Position numbers and translations under genes: made by a program | Part shown: positions 19,823 through 28,062 of the stretch, piece after piece | How positions within the stretch are numbered: the stretch's first letter is position 1 | How the letters are laid out: every line of letters begins with the position of its first letter | Notes under the pieces: generated by a model | Told to the model about the DNA's origin: nothing | Seen by the model: only the letters and a program-made list of their open reading frames with translations | Databases searched by the model: none | From: Paracoccus everestensis | GTDB lineage: Bacteria > Pseudomonadota > Alphaproteobacteria > Rhodobacterales > Rhodobacteraceae | Assembly: GCF_021491915.1 (NCBI RefSeq) | Contig: NZ_CP090836.1 | Span: 2,342,501 to 2,406,500, forward strand | DNA: 64,000 nt | Reading direction: 5' to 3'

Positions 19823-20200
19823 ATGCGACTGACGGTCCTTGCGCTGCTGCTGCCGCTGCCCGCGGCGGCATTCACGGCGCAGAACGGCATGACGGCAGTG
19901 CAGACCGCACCGTCCGAGATCACGGTGATCCACGAGGTGCGGCGCGAGGATACCGATTATTGGTGCGCGGCGGGCGATCTGGTGCAACGCGAAATGGGCC
20001 TGCCGGGCAAGACGCGGCTTTGGCGCGCCTCGCCCAAGCCGCGCGGGGCGGGGGATGGGATCGTCTTCACGCTGGATCCAGCCAAGGCCGCCCCCGGCGC
20101 AGGCCTGTCGCAATTTGGCAGCGGGCCGCGCGACGGATCCATTCCGGTCGGCATGGCGGTGGGCACCTTCTGCCGGGTGATCGTGCCCTTTTTCGACTAA
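19823..20200 (+). CDS. Secreted hypothetical protein
   Basis: A 125-residue protein with a short signal peptide (MRLTVLALLLPLPAAAFTA, cleavage near residue 16) and a mature domain of about 108 residues containing two cysteines (in DYWCAAGD and GTFCRVI) that could form a periplasmic disulfide. I do not recognise the family; similar small secreted proteins are common in Rhodobacteraceae. An ACAGGAGGTTTCG site precedes the ATG. Its stop overlaps the stop of the convergent GAF gene by three bases. Confidence 0.7.
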   Translation: MRLTVLALLLPLPAAAFTAQNGMTAVQTAPSEITVIHEVRREDTDYWCAAGDLVQREMGLPGKTRLWRASPKPRGAGDGIVFTLDPAKAAPGAGLSQFGSGPRDGSIPVGMAVGTFCRVIVPFFD

Positions 20201-20709
20201 GCGGCGCTTGCGGGCAGGTCAACGGCGCCGCTGCCCAGCCTGTCAAGGCGCCTGGCCACCAGGGACGAATGCGTTTCGACCAGGTGCAGCGCGTCTTCGG
20301 TCAGGTCGGGGCGCGGCTGGCGGCTGAGAAAGCAGAACATCCCGAAGATGCTGCCATCGGGGCGGTGGACCGGCACCGAAAGATGGCTGCCGATGGGGAT
20401 CATCTGGGTGATGGGCAAGTCGGTCGCGATCTTGTGGCGGCTGGTGTCGGGCATGAGGCGGGGCAGATTGCCGTCGATGATGTGCTTGCAGTAAACCTCT
20501 CGCAGATCCATGCTCTGGCTGGGCTGGATCATCGCTTCCAGACCAGGGGCGCTGACGGCGCGAAAGACCGCGCGGCTGTCGATGAATTCCGACAGATAGG
20601 CAACCTCTATCCCCAGCGTTTCGCGCACGGTTTCCAGAGATTGTTGAATGGCCGCGTGATCGGCGGTGTTTTCGGCGACCGTGGACAGGGCGGGCGAAAG
20701 GCTGGGCAT
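20197..20709 (-). CDS. GAF domain protein
   Basis: A 170-residue protein that is essentially a single GAF sensor domain: LETVRETLGIEVAYLSEF, the central YCKHIIDGNLPRLMPD region, GSHLSVPVHRPDGSIFGMFCFLS and a C-terminal helix. This GAF subtype is often found fused to EAL or GGDEF cyclic-di-GMP domains, but here no output domain is present and the next minus-strand gene is far away. It may act by pairing with another protein. A partial CtrA-like box lies about 90 bases upstream. Confidence 0.8.
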   Translation of the reverse strand: MPSLSPALSTVAENTADHAAIQQSLETVRETLGIEVAYLSEFIDSRAVFRAVSAPGLEAMIQPSQSMDLREVYCKHIIDGNLPRLMPDTSRHKIATDLPITQMIPIGSHLSVPVHRPDGSIFGMFCFLSRQPRPDLTEDALHLVETHSSLVARRLDRLGSGAVDLPASAA

Positions 20710-20834
20710 GGCATCCTCGTTAAGCGACAGGATTGCAAGCTAGCATGGCAAAGGCCGCAGGCGAGACTGGAAATACCTCCGTTTTTATCCGTTGTCGTTA
20801 ACCGCTTTTGAACCGGAGCGTGCGATGATGGCGT

Positions 20835-21314
20835 ATGTCGCGCTATCTCCGCCCCCGCCTGCCCGGCGTTCCGATCTTCTTCACCGTCGCCCTGGCGCAG
20901 TGGGGCGGGCGGGTGCTGGTCGAACAGGTCGATCATCTGCGCAATGCGGTGAGGGTGACGCGGGTGGAACGGCCATTCGGGATAGACGCGTGGGTCGTGC
21001 TGCCCGATCACCTGCATTGCATCTGGCGGCTGCCCAAGGAGGATTGCGACTATTCGGTGCGGTGGCGGCTGATCAAGGCAAGGTTTTCCCGCGCCATGCC
21101 GATGGGGCCGTTGCGCGACAGCCAGAGGGCGCGACAAGAGCGCGGCATCTGGCAGCGCCGGTTTTGGGAACATCATATCCGCGATGACGAGGATCATGCG
21201 GCGCATCTGCGGTATTGTTGGCTCAATCCGGTGAAACATGGATATGTGGAACGGCCCGAGGATTGGCCGTATTCGTCATTCCACCGCGACAAGGCCGCCG
21301 GAAAGGTGGCGTAG
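20835..21314 (+). CDS. REP-associated tyrosine transposase (RAYT)
   Basis: A 159-residue Y1/HUH-type protein. The metal-binding motif is DHLHCIW (histidines 59 and 61) and the nucleophile region is HLRYCWLNPVKHGYVERPEDWPYSS in two parts, with tyrosine 127 in the position of the catalytic tyrosine. This pattern is diagnostic of TnpA_REP domestic transposases, which act on short palindromic REP sequences carrying a 5' GTAG. Two such REP copies follow directly, and the RAYT stop codon TAG lies inside the GTAG of the first. It appears intact in length. Confidence 0.9.
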   Translation: MSRYLRPRLPGVPIFFTVALAQWGGRVLVEQVDHLRNAVRVTRVERPFGIDAWVVLPDHLHCIWRLPKEDCDYSVRWRLIKARFSRAMPMGPLRDSQRARQERGIWQRRFWEHHIRDDEDHAAHLRYCWLNPVKHGYVERPEDWPYSSFHRDKAAGKVA

Positions 21315-21335
21315 GGTGCGTGCTTGCACGCACCG
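21311..21335 (+). repeat. REP element 1 (GTAG-headed palindrome)
   Basis: A 25-base unit beginning GTAG followed by a perfect 9-base stem GGTGCGTGC / GCACGCACC around a TT loop. The GTAG head plus hairpin is the classic RAYT target. The unit overlaps the RAYT stop codon. The same 25 bases recur inverted at 21450-21474. Confidence 0.9.
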
Positions 21336-21409
21336 TGTGTCGGTGAAGTGGGAGGAACGGGCCATAGTGTGGGCGAGCAGACCGCCCGGATGATCGTGCA
21401 ACCATAGAA

Positions 21410-21425
21410 TGCGTGTTAACACGCA
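21410..21425. repeat. Perfect 16-base palindrome within the REP pair
   Basis: TGCGTGTTAACACGCA is its own reverse complement and lies between the two REP elements. It shares the TGCGTG/CACGCA arms of the REPs but has a GTTAAC centre and no GTAG head, so it looks like a degenerate third REP. Confidence 0.7.
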
Positions 21426-21449
21426 CCGTTGGCCACGGCTGCGAGGAAG

Positions 21450-21474
21450 CGGTGCGTGCAAGCACGCACCCTAC
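21450..21474 (-). repeat. REP element 2, inverted copy
   Basis: The exact reverse complement of the 25-base unit at 21311-21335, including the GTAG head. The two units face each other across about 114 bases, forming a REP doublet (BIME/REPIN-like) beside the RAYT gene. It ends five bases before the stop codon of the decayed ATPase. Confidence 0.9.
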
Positions 21475-22461
21475 ACTTGCTACGCTTGCTGCCGTTGTGT
21501 CCAACGCATATAGAATATCAAGAAAGGGTCAGTTAGATATAGAAAATCATCTGACCATTCTAATACAGGCTCTCCATCAATTTCATCCTTTGCAATAGAT
21601 GCCATGTGGCCAAGGGCAGCAGAAACTTCATGTTTTTGCAAACCTGAACTATCGTCTAGAATTAATTTCAGCTTATCTCTAATCTCGTCATAATGAATCT
21701 TTTCTTTGGGCCCAGTCAATGCAACCGCTCTAAGAACTGCTTCGTACCGATCTAAAGAGCCAGAGCCGTCACGAAGCTGACGATCAATCCTCTTGGAGCG
21801 GGACTGTGGTCCTTTCGAGAGCTTCTGAAAAGTAGGAAGACCAAACTGCTCTGCTACTGACACAAATATCTTGGCAAGTGCATCATCGGATGGATTATAG
21901 CCAGTCTTTCTTGCAATCGACTCTTTTATATCGTAATGGGCGCACAGGCGCGCACAAAATCGTTGCATAATCAGAGGCGATCCGTGAGCCTCCTTAGACA
22001 GTTTGCTGATAGTGGCACTACCGACATCCATATTTAGCAAAGGAAAACCGATTTGAGCGATTTTCCTCAATTCATCTTTTGTCCAAACAGGTATTTCAAT
22101 ATGTGCAAATCGCCCCTCCATTTCTCGCTCCACCCCGATAGCATCGAACGCGCGGTGCGGAACAGCAATTAATACAGACGTTAATCCCTAAAATATTTCA
22201 GACTTTAGCGTTCTTATAATATCCCTCTGGATATCCTGCGCCATGTAGTGGAAATCATCCACGACAAGCGTAAGGTCGCTAGTTCGCATATATTCAAGAA
22301 TGTAAGTTTTATGCGATTGCGAAAACTTTTGCTTACTTCCTTCAGAAACTTGACTTTGAGCACTAATCAACCACCTAAGCCCAACTGAGATGGTAATCCT
22401 CCCCATGGTTAAAGGGATGCGGAAGTAGAATTTTCTCGGCAAGTTGGACGAGGAGATTCAG

Positions 22462-22725
22462 ATGAAGAAAACCCGTTTCACCGAGGCCCAGATCATGGGC
22501 GTGCTGCGTCAGGCCGAGGGTGGTTTGCCTGTGCCTGAACTGTGTCGCGAGCATGGGATCAGCAGCGCGACGTTTTACAAATGGCGTGCCAGGTATGGCG
22601 GCATGGATGCATCCATGATGGGCCAGATGAAGTTACTGGAGGACGAAAACCGGCGGCTGAAGCGCATGTTTGCCGATCTGAGCATGCAAGCCGATCTGCT
22701 CCGGGAGGCGCTTGGAAAAAAGTGA
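22462..22725 (+). CDS. IS3-family transposase OrfA
   Basis: An 87-residue protein starting MKKTRFTEAQIMGVLRQAEGG, with a helix-turn-helix (ELCREHGISSATFYKWRARYGG) followed by a leucine-zipper-like helix (MKLLEDENRRLKRMFADLSM) and ending EALGKK, as usual for OrfA. It binds the inverted repeats. The ATG at 22462 is favoured over a TTG six codons upstream. The 3' end contains the A6G stretch where a -1 frameshift would make the OrfAB transposase. Confidence 0.9.
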   Translation: MKKTRFTEAQIMGVLRQAEGGLPVPELCREHGISSATFYKWRARYGGMDASMMGQMKLLEDENRRLKRMFADLSMQADLLREALGKK

Positions 22726-23587
22726 CGCGGCCAGCTCAGCGTCGCGAGCTGGCCGCAAAGGCTGTGGCGACGAAGGGGATCAGCATTGCGCTGGCTTGCC
22801 GGGCATTCGGCGTCAGCGAGACCTGTTTCCGCTACAGCCCGAAGCGCGACAACGAGAACGAGCAGATCGCCGACCTGCTCATTGGGCTAACCAAGACCAG
22901 GAAGACTTGGGGCTTTGGCTTGTGTTTCCTGTATCTGCGCAACGTCCAGGGCCATGGTTGGAACCACAAACGCGTCTACCGGATCTATCGTGAGCTGGAA
23001 CTGAACCTGAGGAGTGAGCCATGGAACGCCACTGGTCCGAGTGACCATGGCGAACGCCTCGCAAGCGGCTGAAGCGGGAGAAGTCCGAGGAACTGGCTGT
23101 GCCGGAAGCTCCCAACGCGGTCTGGTCCATGGACTTCATGGCAGATCGCCTTGGGGACGGGCGAGCCTTCCGTCTTCTGAACGTCCTGGACGACTTCAAC
23201 CGCGAGGGCCTGGGCATCGAGGTGGACTTCTCGCTGCCGGCCGAGCGCGTCGTCCGGACCCTGAACCAAATCATCGAATGGCGGGGAGCACCAAAGGCGA
23301 TCAGGGTTGATAACGGCCCGGAATATATCAGTGGCCGTCTGATGGAATGGGCCGAGGACAAGGGCATTACCCTGACCTATATCCAGCCCGGAAAGCCGCA
23401 GCAGAACGCTTACGTCGAGCGCTACAACCGGACAGTCCGGCACGAATGGCTGGACCTATACATCTTTGAAACCATCGAGGAGGTGCAGAACATCGCCACC
23501 GAGTGGCTCTGGACCTACAACAACGAACGCCCCAACATGGGCATCGGCGGGATCACCCCTGCCATGAAGCTGAGAATGGCCGCGTGA
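22722..23587 (+). pseudogene. IS3-family transposase OrfB, frame broken
   Basis: The first part, from GTG 22722 or a -1 frameshift from OrfA, reads through the HTH_21 region (CRAFGVSETCFRY, RKTWGFGL, WNHKRVYRIYRELELNLR) and stops at 23072. The catalytic rve/DDE part resumes in a different frame from about 23060 ([26 protein letters not shown]), with DNGPEY and [10 protein letters not shown] marking the second aspartate and the glutamate, and ends at 23587. Between them an imperfect 27-base duplication (23012-23030 and 23039-23058) replaces the normal short linker, shifting the frame. The transposase is therefore probably inactive. Confidence 0.85.
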
Positions 23588-23930
23588 ATTCTACGTCTGC
23601 GCCCCGTTAAAACGGGGAGGATTACCAGATCTTTGTCTCTCCGGTTTTTTCAGCTTCGGCTGGGAGGGACAGTTTAGACAGCAGGTCTGCCCAAAGATCA
23701 GCACTTGTTTCTACTTGCCCTCCATTAACCGTAATACTTCTCCTTGCCAAGTACATGCCTGGCGAGAACAGTTTTTCCAGACTTGGTAGGTCCAGTTATG
23801 GTTATTAATTTGTAGCCTTCATTAATCTCGGATCGAAGCGACTTTTCTAAGGTCACATCGGCCCGTCCTACATAAGTAAGGACGGGCATCCCGCCAGCAA
23901 CAAAAACGTCTCTAACGCGATGCTTAGCCA

Positions 23931-25730
23931 TTACCCATCCATCTTCAACGCCTGAATAAACGCCGTCTGAGGGATCTCGACCTTGCCGAACTGGCGCATC
24001 TTCTTCTTGCCGGCCTTCTGCTTCTCCAACAGCTTCTTCTTCCGCGTGGCATCCCCGCCATAGCACTTGGCGGTCACGTCCTTGCGCATGGCGGACAGCG
24101 TCTCGCGGGCGATCACCCGCGCCCCAATGGCCGCCTGGATGGGGATCTTGAACATGTGCCGGGGGATCAGTTCCTTGAGCTTTTCGACCATCACCCGGCC
24201 GCGGGCCTCGGCGCGGTCGCGGTGGACCATGATGGACAGGGCGTCCACGGGCTCGTCATTGACCAGGATCGACATCTTGACCAGGAAATCCTCGCGGTAT
24301 TCGCTGATCTGGTAATCGAAGCTGGCATAGCCCTTGGTCACGGATTTCAGGCGGTCGTAGAAGTCGAAGACGACCTCGGCCAGGGGCAGGTCATAGACGA
24401 CCATGGCGCGGCTGCCCGCATAGGTCAGGTCAAGCTGGATGCCGCGGCGGTCCTGGCACAGCTTCAGCACGTCGCCCAAATATTCGTCGGGGACCATGAT
24501 CGTGGCCTTGATGCGCGGTTCCTGAATATGGTCCACATGGGTCAGGTCGGGCATGTCGGCAGGGTTGTGAAGGTCGCGCACCTCTCCGTCGCGCATATGC
24601 AGCTTGAAGACCACGCTGGGGGCGGTGGTGATCAGGTCCAGGTCGTATTCGCGTTCCAGCCGGTCGCGGATCACCTCGAGGTGCAAAAGCCCCAGGAAGC
24701 CGCAGCGGAAGCCGAAGCCAAGCGCGGCCGAGGTTTCCATCTCGTAGCTGAAGCTGGCATCGTTCAGCGCGAGCTTCTCGATCGCATCGCGCAAGGCCTC
24801 GAAGTCGTTGGCGTCCACGGGGAACAAGCCGCAGAAGACCACCGGCTGGGCGGGCTTGAAGCCCGGCAGCGCAACATCGGCACCCTTCTTTTCGTGGGTG
24901 ATCGTGTCGCCCACGCGGGTGTCGCGGACCTGCTTGATGGATGCGGTGAAGACGCCGATCTCGCCCGGTCCCAGTTCGGGGATGTCCACCATCTGCGGGG
25001 TCAGGACGGCCAGCTTGTCGATGCCATAGACCGCGCCGGTCTGCATCATGCGGACCCGGTCGCCCTTGCGGATCACGCCGTCCATGACGCGGATCATCAC
25101 GACGACGCCCAGATAGGCGTCGTACCACGAATCCACCAGCATCGCCTTCAAGGGCGCGTCGCGGTCGCCCTTGGGGGCGGGCAGGCGGGTGACGATGGCT
25201 TCCAGCACGTCTGGGATGCCCAGGCCGGTTTTAGCGGAAATCGGGATCGCGTCCGAGGCGTCGATGCCGATCACCTCCTCGATGTTTTCCTTGACCCGGT
25301 CCGGCTCGGCGGCGGGCAGGTCGATCTTGTTCAGGACCGGCACGATCTCGTGGCCCGCGTCGATGGCCTGATAGACATTGGCCAGCGTCTGCGCCTCGAC
25401 CCCCTGGGACGCGTCCACGACCAGCAGCGATCCCTCGACCGCGCGCATGGACCGGCTGACCTCGTAGGCAAAGTCCACATGGCCCGGCGTGTCGATCAGG
25501 TTCAGCACATAGGTCTGTCCATCCTTGGCGGGATAGATGATGCGGACGGTGTTGGCCTTGATGGTGATGCCCCGTTCACGCTCGATATCCATGCTGTCCA
25601 GCATCTGGGCCTTCATGTCGCGGTCGGCGACAGTGCCCGTGGACTGGATCAGCCGGTCGGCCAGGGTGGATTTGCCGTGGTCGATATGGGCCACGATCGA
25701 AAAATTGCGGATGAGGGAAAGTTCGGTCAT
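23931..25730 (-). CDS. lepA: Elongation factor 4 (LepA)
   Basis: A 599-residue translational GTPase, the standard LepA length. The G1 motif AHIDHGKST lies at residues about 15-23, with DTPGHVDF (G3) and NKIDLP (G4) following; the C-terminal domain includes [26 protein letters not shown] and [22 protein letters not shown], specific to LepA. EF4 back-translocates or rescues stalled ribosomes. The start at 25730 (MTELSLIRN) is canonical. Its TAA overlaps the ATG of the decayed ATPase gene. A divergent or upstream promoter must lie in the 49 bases before the DMT gene stop or within that gene. Confidence 0.96.
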   Translation of the reverse strand: MTELSLIRNFSIVAHIDHGKSTLADRLIQSTGTVADRDMKAQMLDSMDIERERGITIKANTVRIIYPAKDGQTYVLNLIDTPGHVDFAYEVSRSMRAVEGSLLVVDASQGVEAQTLANVYQAIDAGHEIVPVLNKIDLPAAEPDRVKENIEEVIGIDASDAIPISAKTGLGIPDVLEAIVTRLPAPKGDRDAPLKAMLVDSWYDAYLGVVVMIRVMDGVIRKGDRVRMMQTGAVYGIDKLAVLTPQMVDIPELGPGEIGVFTASIKQVRDTRVGDTITHEKKGADVALPGFKPAQPVVFCGLFPVDANDFEALRDAIEKLALNDASFSYEMETSAALGFGFRCGFLGLLHLEVIRDRLEREYDLDLITTAPSVVFKLHMRDGEVRDLHNPADMPDLTHVDHIQEPRIKATIMVPDEYLGDVLKLCQDRRGIQLDLTYAGSRAMVVYDLPLAEVVFDFYDRLKSVTKGYASFDYQISEYREDFLVKMSILVNDEPVDALSIMVHRDRAEARGRVMVEKLKELIPRHMFKIPIQAAIGARVIARETLSAMRKDVTAKCYGGDATRKKKLLEKQKAGKKKMRQFGKVEIPQTAFIQALKMDG

Positions 25731-25779
25731 GGCCGGGCTATACAAGGGCTTTGGCCCTGCGGGAAGGGGATTTTACGAC

Positions 25780-26661
25780 CTATAGCGCGGCCAGAAGCGC
25801 CCGGCGCAGCCGCGCCTCTCTCCACATGGCATAGATGCCCGCGCCCGCGATCAGCGCGGCCCCCAGAAGGGTCAGCGCATCGGGCCGTTCGCCGAAGATG
25901 GTCACCGCCAGCAGCATCGCGAACAGCAGCCGGGAATAGCGGAAGGGCGCGATGACCGAGATCTCGGCGATGCGCGTGGCGATGACCATGGTGATGTATC
26001 CCAAAAGGCCAAAGCATAGCGTCGCGGCCATCAGCGCCCCCTGCCCTGCTGTCGGCGCAACGGCCTGCTGCCCGCCGATCAGCAGCAGCACGAGCCCCGC
26101 AATGCCCATCGACCCAAAGGCGCCTGCAGACAGCAGGCCCGACCCCACTTCGGGCGGCAGGCGGCGGGTCACCAGGTCGCGGACGGCCAGGGTGATGACC
26201 GCGATGATTGCCAGGACGGAACTGAACTCGAAGGCCGCAGTGCCGGGCTTCACGATCAGCAGCACGCCCGCAAAGCCCACCGCGATGGACAGCCAGCGGC
26301 GCCAGCCGACCTGTTCGCCCAGAAACAGCGCGGCCCCAAGCGTCATCAGCAGAGGCTGCGCCTGCAGGATGGCCGAGGCGATGGACAGATCGCCGGTCGC
26401 AAGTGCAGTGACAAAGGTGATGGCGCAGATGCCCTCGCACAGGTTGCGCAGCATGACCGGGGGACGCAGCAGGTTCCGCAGCCGCAGTTCCTCGGGGCCA
26501 ATGGCGATCCAGAGGGCAAAGACGACCATCCCGGCAAAGCCGATCACGGCCAGCAACTGCCCGGTGGGAATGGTTCCCGACAGCCCCTTCAGCAGCGCGT
26601 CTTCGCAGGCAAAGGCGGCCATGGCCAGGACCATCAGCAGGGCCGCGCGCAGGTTATGCAT
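25780..26661 (-). CDS. EamA/DMT family transporter
   Basis: A 293-residue membrane protein with ten hydrophobic segments in two repeats of the EamA domain. The first repeat contains LQAQPLLMTLGAALFLGEQVGWRRW and the second IAPFRYSRLLFAMLLAVTIFGERPD, the usual helix 4-5 signatures. These proteins export or import small metabolites; substrate unknown. Its start overlaps the end of the HAD hydrolase gene by eight bases, so the two are coupled in translation. Confidence 0.88.
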   Translation of the reverse strand: MHNLRAALLMVLAMAAFACEDALLKGLSGTIPTGQLLAVIGFAGMVVFALWIAIGPEELRLRNLLRPPVMLRNLCEGICAITFVTALATGDLSIASAILQAQPLLMTLGAALFLGEQVGWRRWLSIAVGFAGVLLIVKPGTAAFEFSSVLAIIAVITLAVRDLVTRRLPPEVGSGLLSAGAFGSMGIAGLVLLLIGGQQAVAPTAGQGALMAATLCFGLLGYITMVIATRIAEISVIAPFRYSRLLFAMLLAVTIFGERPDALTLLGAALIAGAGIYAMWREARLRRALLAAL

Positions 26662-27352
26662 CGCCAGCCTCCAGCCGGGCGATCAGGGCGGGCAGATCGG
26701 CGATGCTGTCCAGCCGATGCAAGCGGGGGTGATCTGGCGCGTCCGCCTGTTCAATGGCCCAGGTTAGTGCGTGCGGGATGAAGACGCCGTGGCCGCCCAA
26801 GGTCACGACCGGCAGCACGTCGCTTTTCATCGAATTGCCGGCCATCAGGAAGTCCAGCGCCGCGACATCCGCGCGAAACAGCACGCGGGCATAGGATTCG
26901 GGTGTCTTGTCGGCCAGGATCTCCACCGTTTCGAACCGCTCGGCCAGTCCCGAGGCGGCGATCTTGCGTTCCTGGTCGATCAGGTCGCCCTTGGTGATCA
27001 GGATCAGCCGCCGCCCTTCCAGGGCATCCAGCATCTGCGGCACGCCGGGCAGCAGGTCGACCGGATGGGCCAGCATTTCGGCCCCCAGGTCCAGGATGCG
27101 GCCAATGGCGCGGCCGTCGATGCGCCCGTCGGTCAGTTCGATGGCCGTCTGGACCATCGACAGCATGAAGCCCTTGATGCCGAAGCCATAGCGGGCAAGG
27201 TTCGCGCGCTCCACGTCCAGCAACCGGCTGGCGATGTCGGCGCCGTCGGCATATTCGCCCAGCAGGGCCACGAATTCGCCCTCGGTCACGCGGAAGAATG
27301 TCTCGTTCTCCCACAGGGTATCGTCGGCATCCAGTCCGATGGCCTTTATCAT
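26654..27352 (-). CDS. HAD-superfamily hydrolase (YjjG-like)
   Basis: A 232-residue haloacid dehalogenase-type phosphatase. Motif I is GLDADDTLWENE near residue 6-17 with the nucleophile and acid aspartates; motif II is LILITKGD, and motif III/IV is represented by KTPESY and AGNSMKSDVLP. The spacing fits subclass I members with a helical cap. The substrate is not predictable. The ATG at 27352 is chosen because the 13 additional upstream codons lack a ribosome-binding site. It overlaps the DMT transporter gene. Confidence 0.85.
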   Translation of the reverse strand: MIKAIGLDADDTLWENETFFRVTEGEFVALLGEYADGADIASRLLDVERANLARYGFGIKGFMLSMVQTAIELTDGRIDGRAIGRILDLGAEMLAHPVDLLPGVPQMLDALEGRRLILITKGDLIDQERKIAASGLAERFETVEILADKTPESYARVLFRADVAALDFLMAGNSMKSDVLPVVTLGGHGVFIPHALTWAIEQADAPDHPRLHRLDSIADLPALIARLEAGDA

Positions 27353-27425
27353 CGCATCCCCCGCCTTGCCCTTGGCGCCATGCAGGATCATGCTGGCAAC
27401 AGCTTGTCAAACCCATAGGACTGCC

Positions 27426-27617
27426 ATGACCTTCACCGTTCCCGACATGACCTGTGGCCATTGCAAGGCCGCCGTCGAGGCCGCCATTGCCGAGGCAGGC
27501 GGCCGCGCCACCGTCGATCTGGCGCAAAAGACCGTCGCCGTCGAAGGTCTGGATGACGCCCGCGCGGCCGAGGCGATTCGCGGCGCCGGCTACGAGGTTG
27601 CCGAAGCAAGGCCTTGA
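27426..27617 (+). CDS. Heavy-metal-associated (HMA) domain protein, CopZ-like
   Basis: A 63-residue single HMA domain with the metal-binding motif MTCGHC (cysteines 10 and 13) and the ferredoxin-like pattern VDLAQKTVAVEGLDDARAAEAIRGAGYEV. Such proteins carry copper(I) or another soft metal to P-type ATPases. No P-type ATPase or copper regulator is in the window, so partner and metal are inferred only. It is divergent from the HAD gene. Confidence 0.88.
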   Translation: MTFTVPDMTCGHCKAAVEAAIAEAGGRATVDLAQKTVAVEGLDDARAAEAIRGAGYEVAEARP

Positions 27618-27755
27618 AGCGGCGCATGAACCCTGCGGCACACCGCCTGATTGAGCGGGCGGGCCGTTGCTGATACCATCACTGCCGGACGGGCATCGCA
27701 GACCGGGACAACCGGCCCCCGCCAGACCCATGAGAAACCACGAGGAGACAGTTTC

Positions 27756-28058
27756 ATGTTCAACCGCATGATCATTGCGGCCGCAGCCATCATGCTGACC
27801 GCGCCCCTGGCCGTTGCCGGTCCCATTGACAGCGCCTGCGTCCGGTCCGACCGCGCCCGCGGCAACGCGCCCTTGTGCGGCTGCATCCAGCAGGTCGCTA
27901 ACCAGACCCTGTCGCGGTCCGATCAGCGCCGCGCCGCGTCGTTCTTCCGCGACCCGCACGAGGCGCAAGAAGTTCGGATGTCCAAAAGCAACGCCGACAA
28001 CGCCTTCTGGGCGCGCTACAAGCGGTTCGCTTCCCAAGCCGAGGCTTACTGCCGGTAA
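27756..28058 (+). CDS. Periplasmic hypothetical protein
   Basis: A 100-residue protein with a signal peptide (MFNRMIIAAAAIMLTAPLAVA, cleavage near residue 21) and a mature part with four cysteines, two in PLCGCIQQ, plus RSDQRRAASFFRDPHEAQEVR. Small secreted proteins with the same arrangement are frequent in Rhodobacteraceae; I know no function. ACGAGGAGACA precedes the ATG as a good ribosome-binding site. The sirtuin gene begins four bases after its stop. Confidence 0.75.
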   Translation: MFNRMIIAAAAIMLTAPLAVAGPIDSACVRSDRARGNAPLCGCIQQVANQTLSRSDQRRAASFFRDPHEAQEVRMSKSNADNAFWARYKRFASQAEAYCR

Positions 28059-28062
28059 GCCC

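Larger units (their letters stand above)
22392..23627 (+). mobile_element. IS3-family insertion sequence, 1236 bp, probably defective
   Basis: The ends carry a perfect 14-base inverted repeat TGGTAATCCTCCCC, with further matching downstream including GTAGAATT in both ends. Inside are orfA and orfB in the typical IS3 layout with an AAAAAAG slippery stretch at 22716-22722. Only a 2-base repeat (GA) flanks the element, shorter than the 3-5 bases usual for IS3 elements. OrfB is broken internally. The coding style suggests the IS51/IS407 side of the family. GC content is higher than in the gene it interrupts. Confidence 0.9.
21480..23931 (-). pseudogene. Decayed P-loop ATPase gene (three lesions, IS-interrupted)
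   Basis: Pieces in three places reassemble into one ATPase of about 400 residues. Part 1 ([14 protein letters not shown]..., from 23931) has a Walker A GPTKSGKT and then shifts frame near 23750, where removing one G from CTTGGCAAGG restores ARRSITVNGGQVETSADLW. The IS at 22392-23627 splits the gene; joining the flanks over a 2-base GA repeat restores KISVGLRWL. Part 2 has Walker B LTLVVDDFHY, then an in-frame TAG at 22188, then LIAVPHRAFDAIGVERE. Part 3 ends LTDPFLIFYMRWTQ. It resembles a family of stand-alone AAA/ORC-type ATP-binding proteins of unknown function. The gene is AT-rich compared with its surroundings, suggesting transfer. Its ATG overlaps the lepA TAA (TAATG). Confidence 0.85.

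Noticed and set aside
20798..20812. TTAACCGCTTTTGAA as a CtrA box for the GAF gene
   Set aside because: The second half-site is TGAA rather than TTAA, so only a half-match; kept as a note in the GAF entry.
21311..21474. The repeats at 21.3-21.5 kb as a CRISPR array
   Set aside because: The units are inverted, not direct, lack regular spacers and are explained by RAYT/REP biology.
22169..22184. TTAATACAGACGTTAA as a CtrA box
   Set aside because: The spacer is eight bases, not seven, and it lies in the AT-rich decayed gene where such words are expected by chance.
22188..22190. TAG in the ATPase read as recoding (pyrrolysine or programmed read-through)
   Set aside because: The gene has two other disabling lesions and no recoding machinery is visible, so a nonsense mutation is simpler.
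22386..23632. A 3- or 4-base target duplication for the IS
   Set aside because: Only GA is shared by both flanks; longer repeats do not match, and the two-base join restores the host reading frame.
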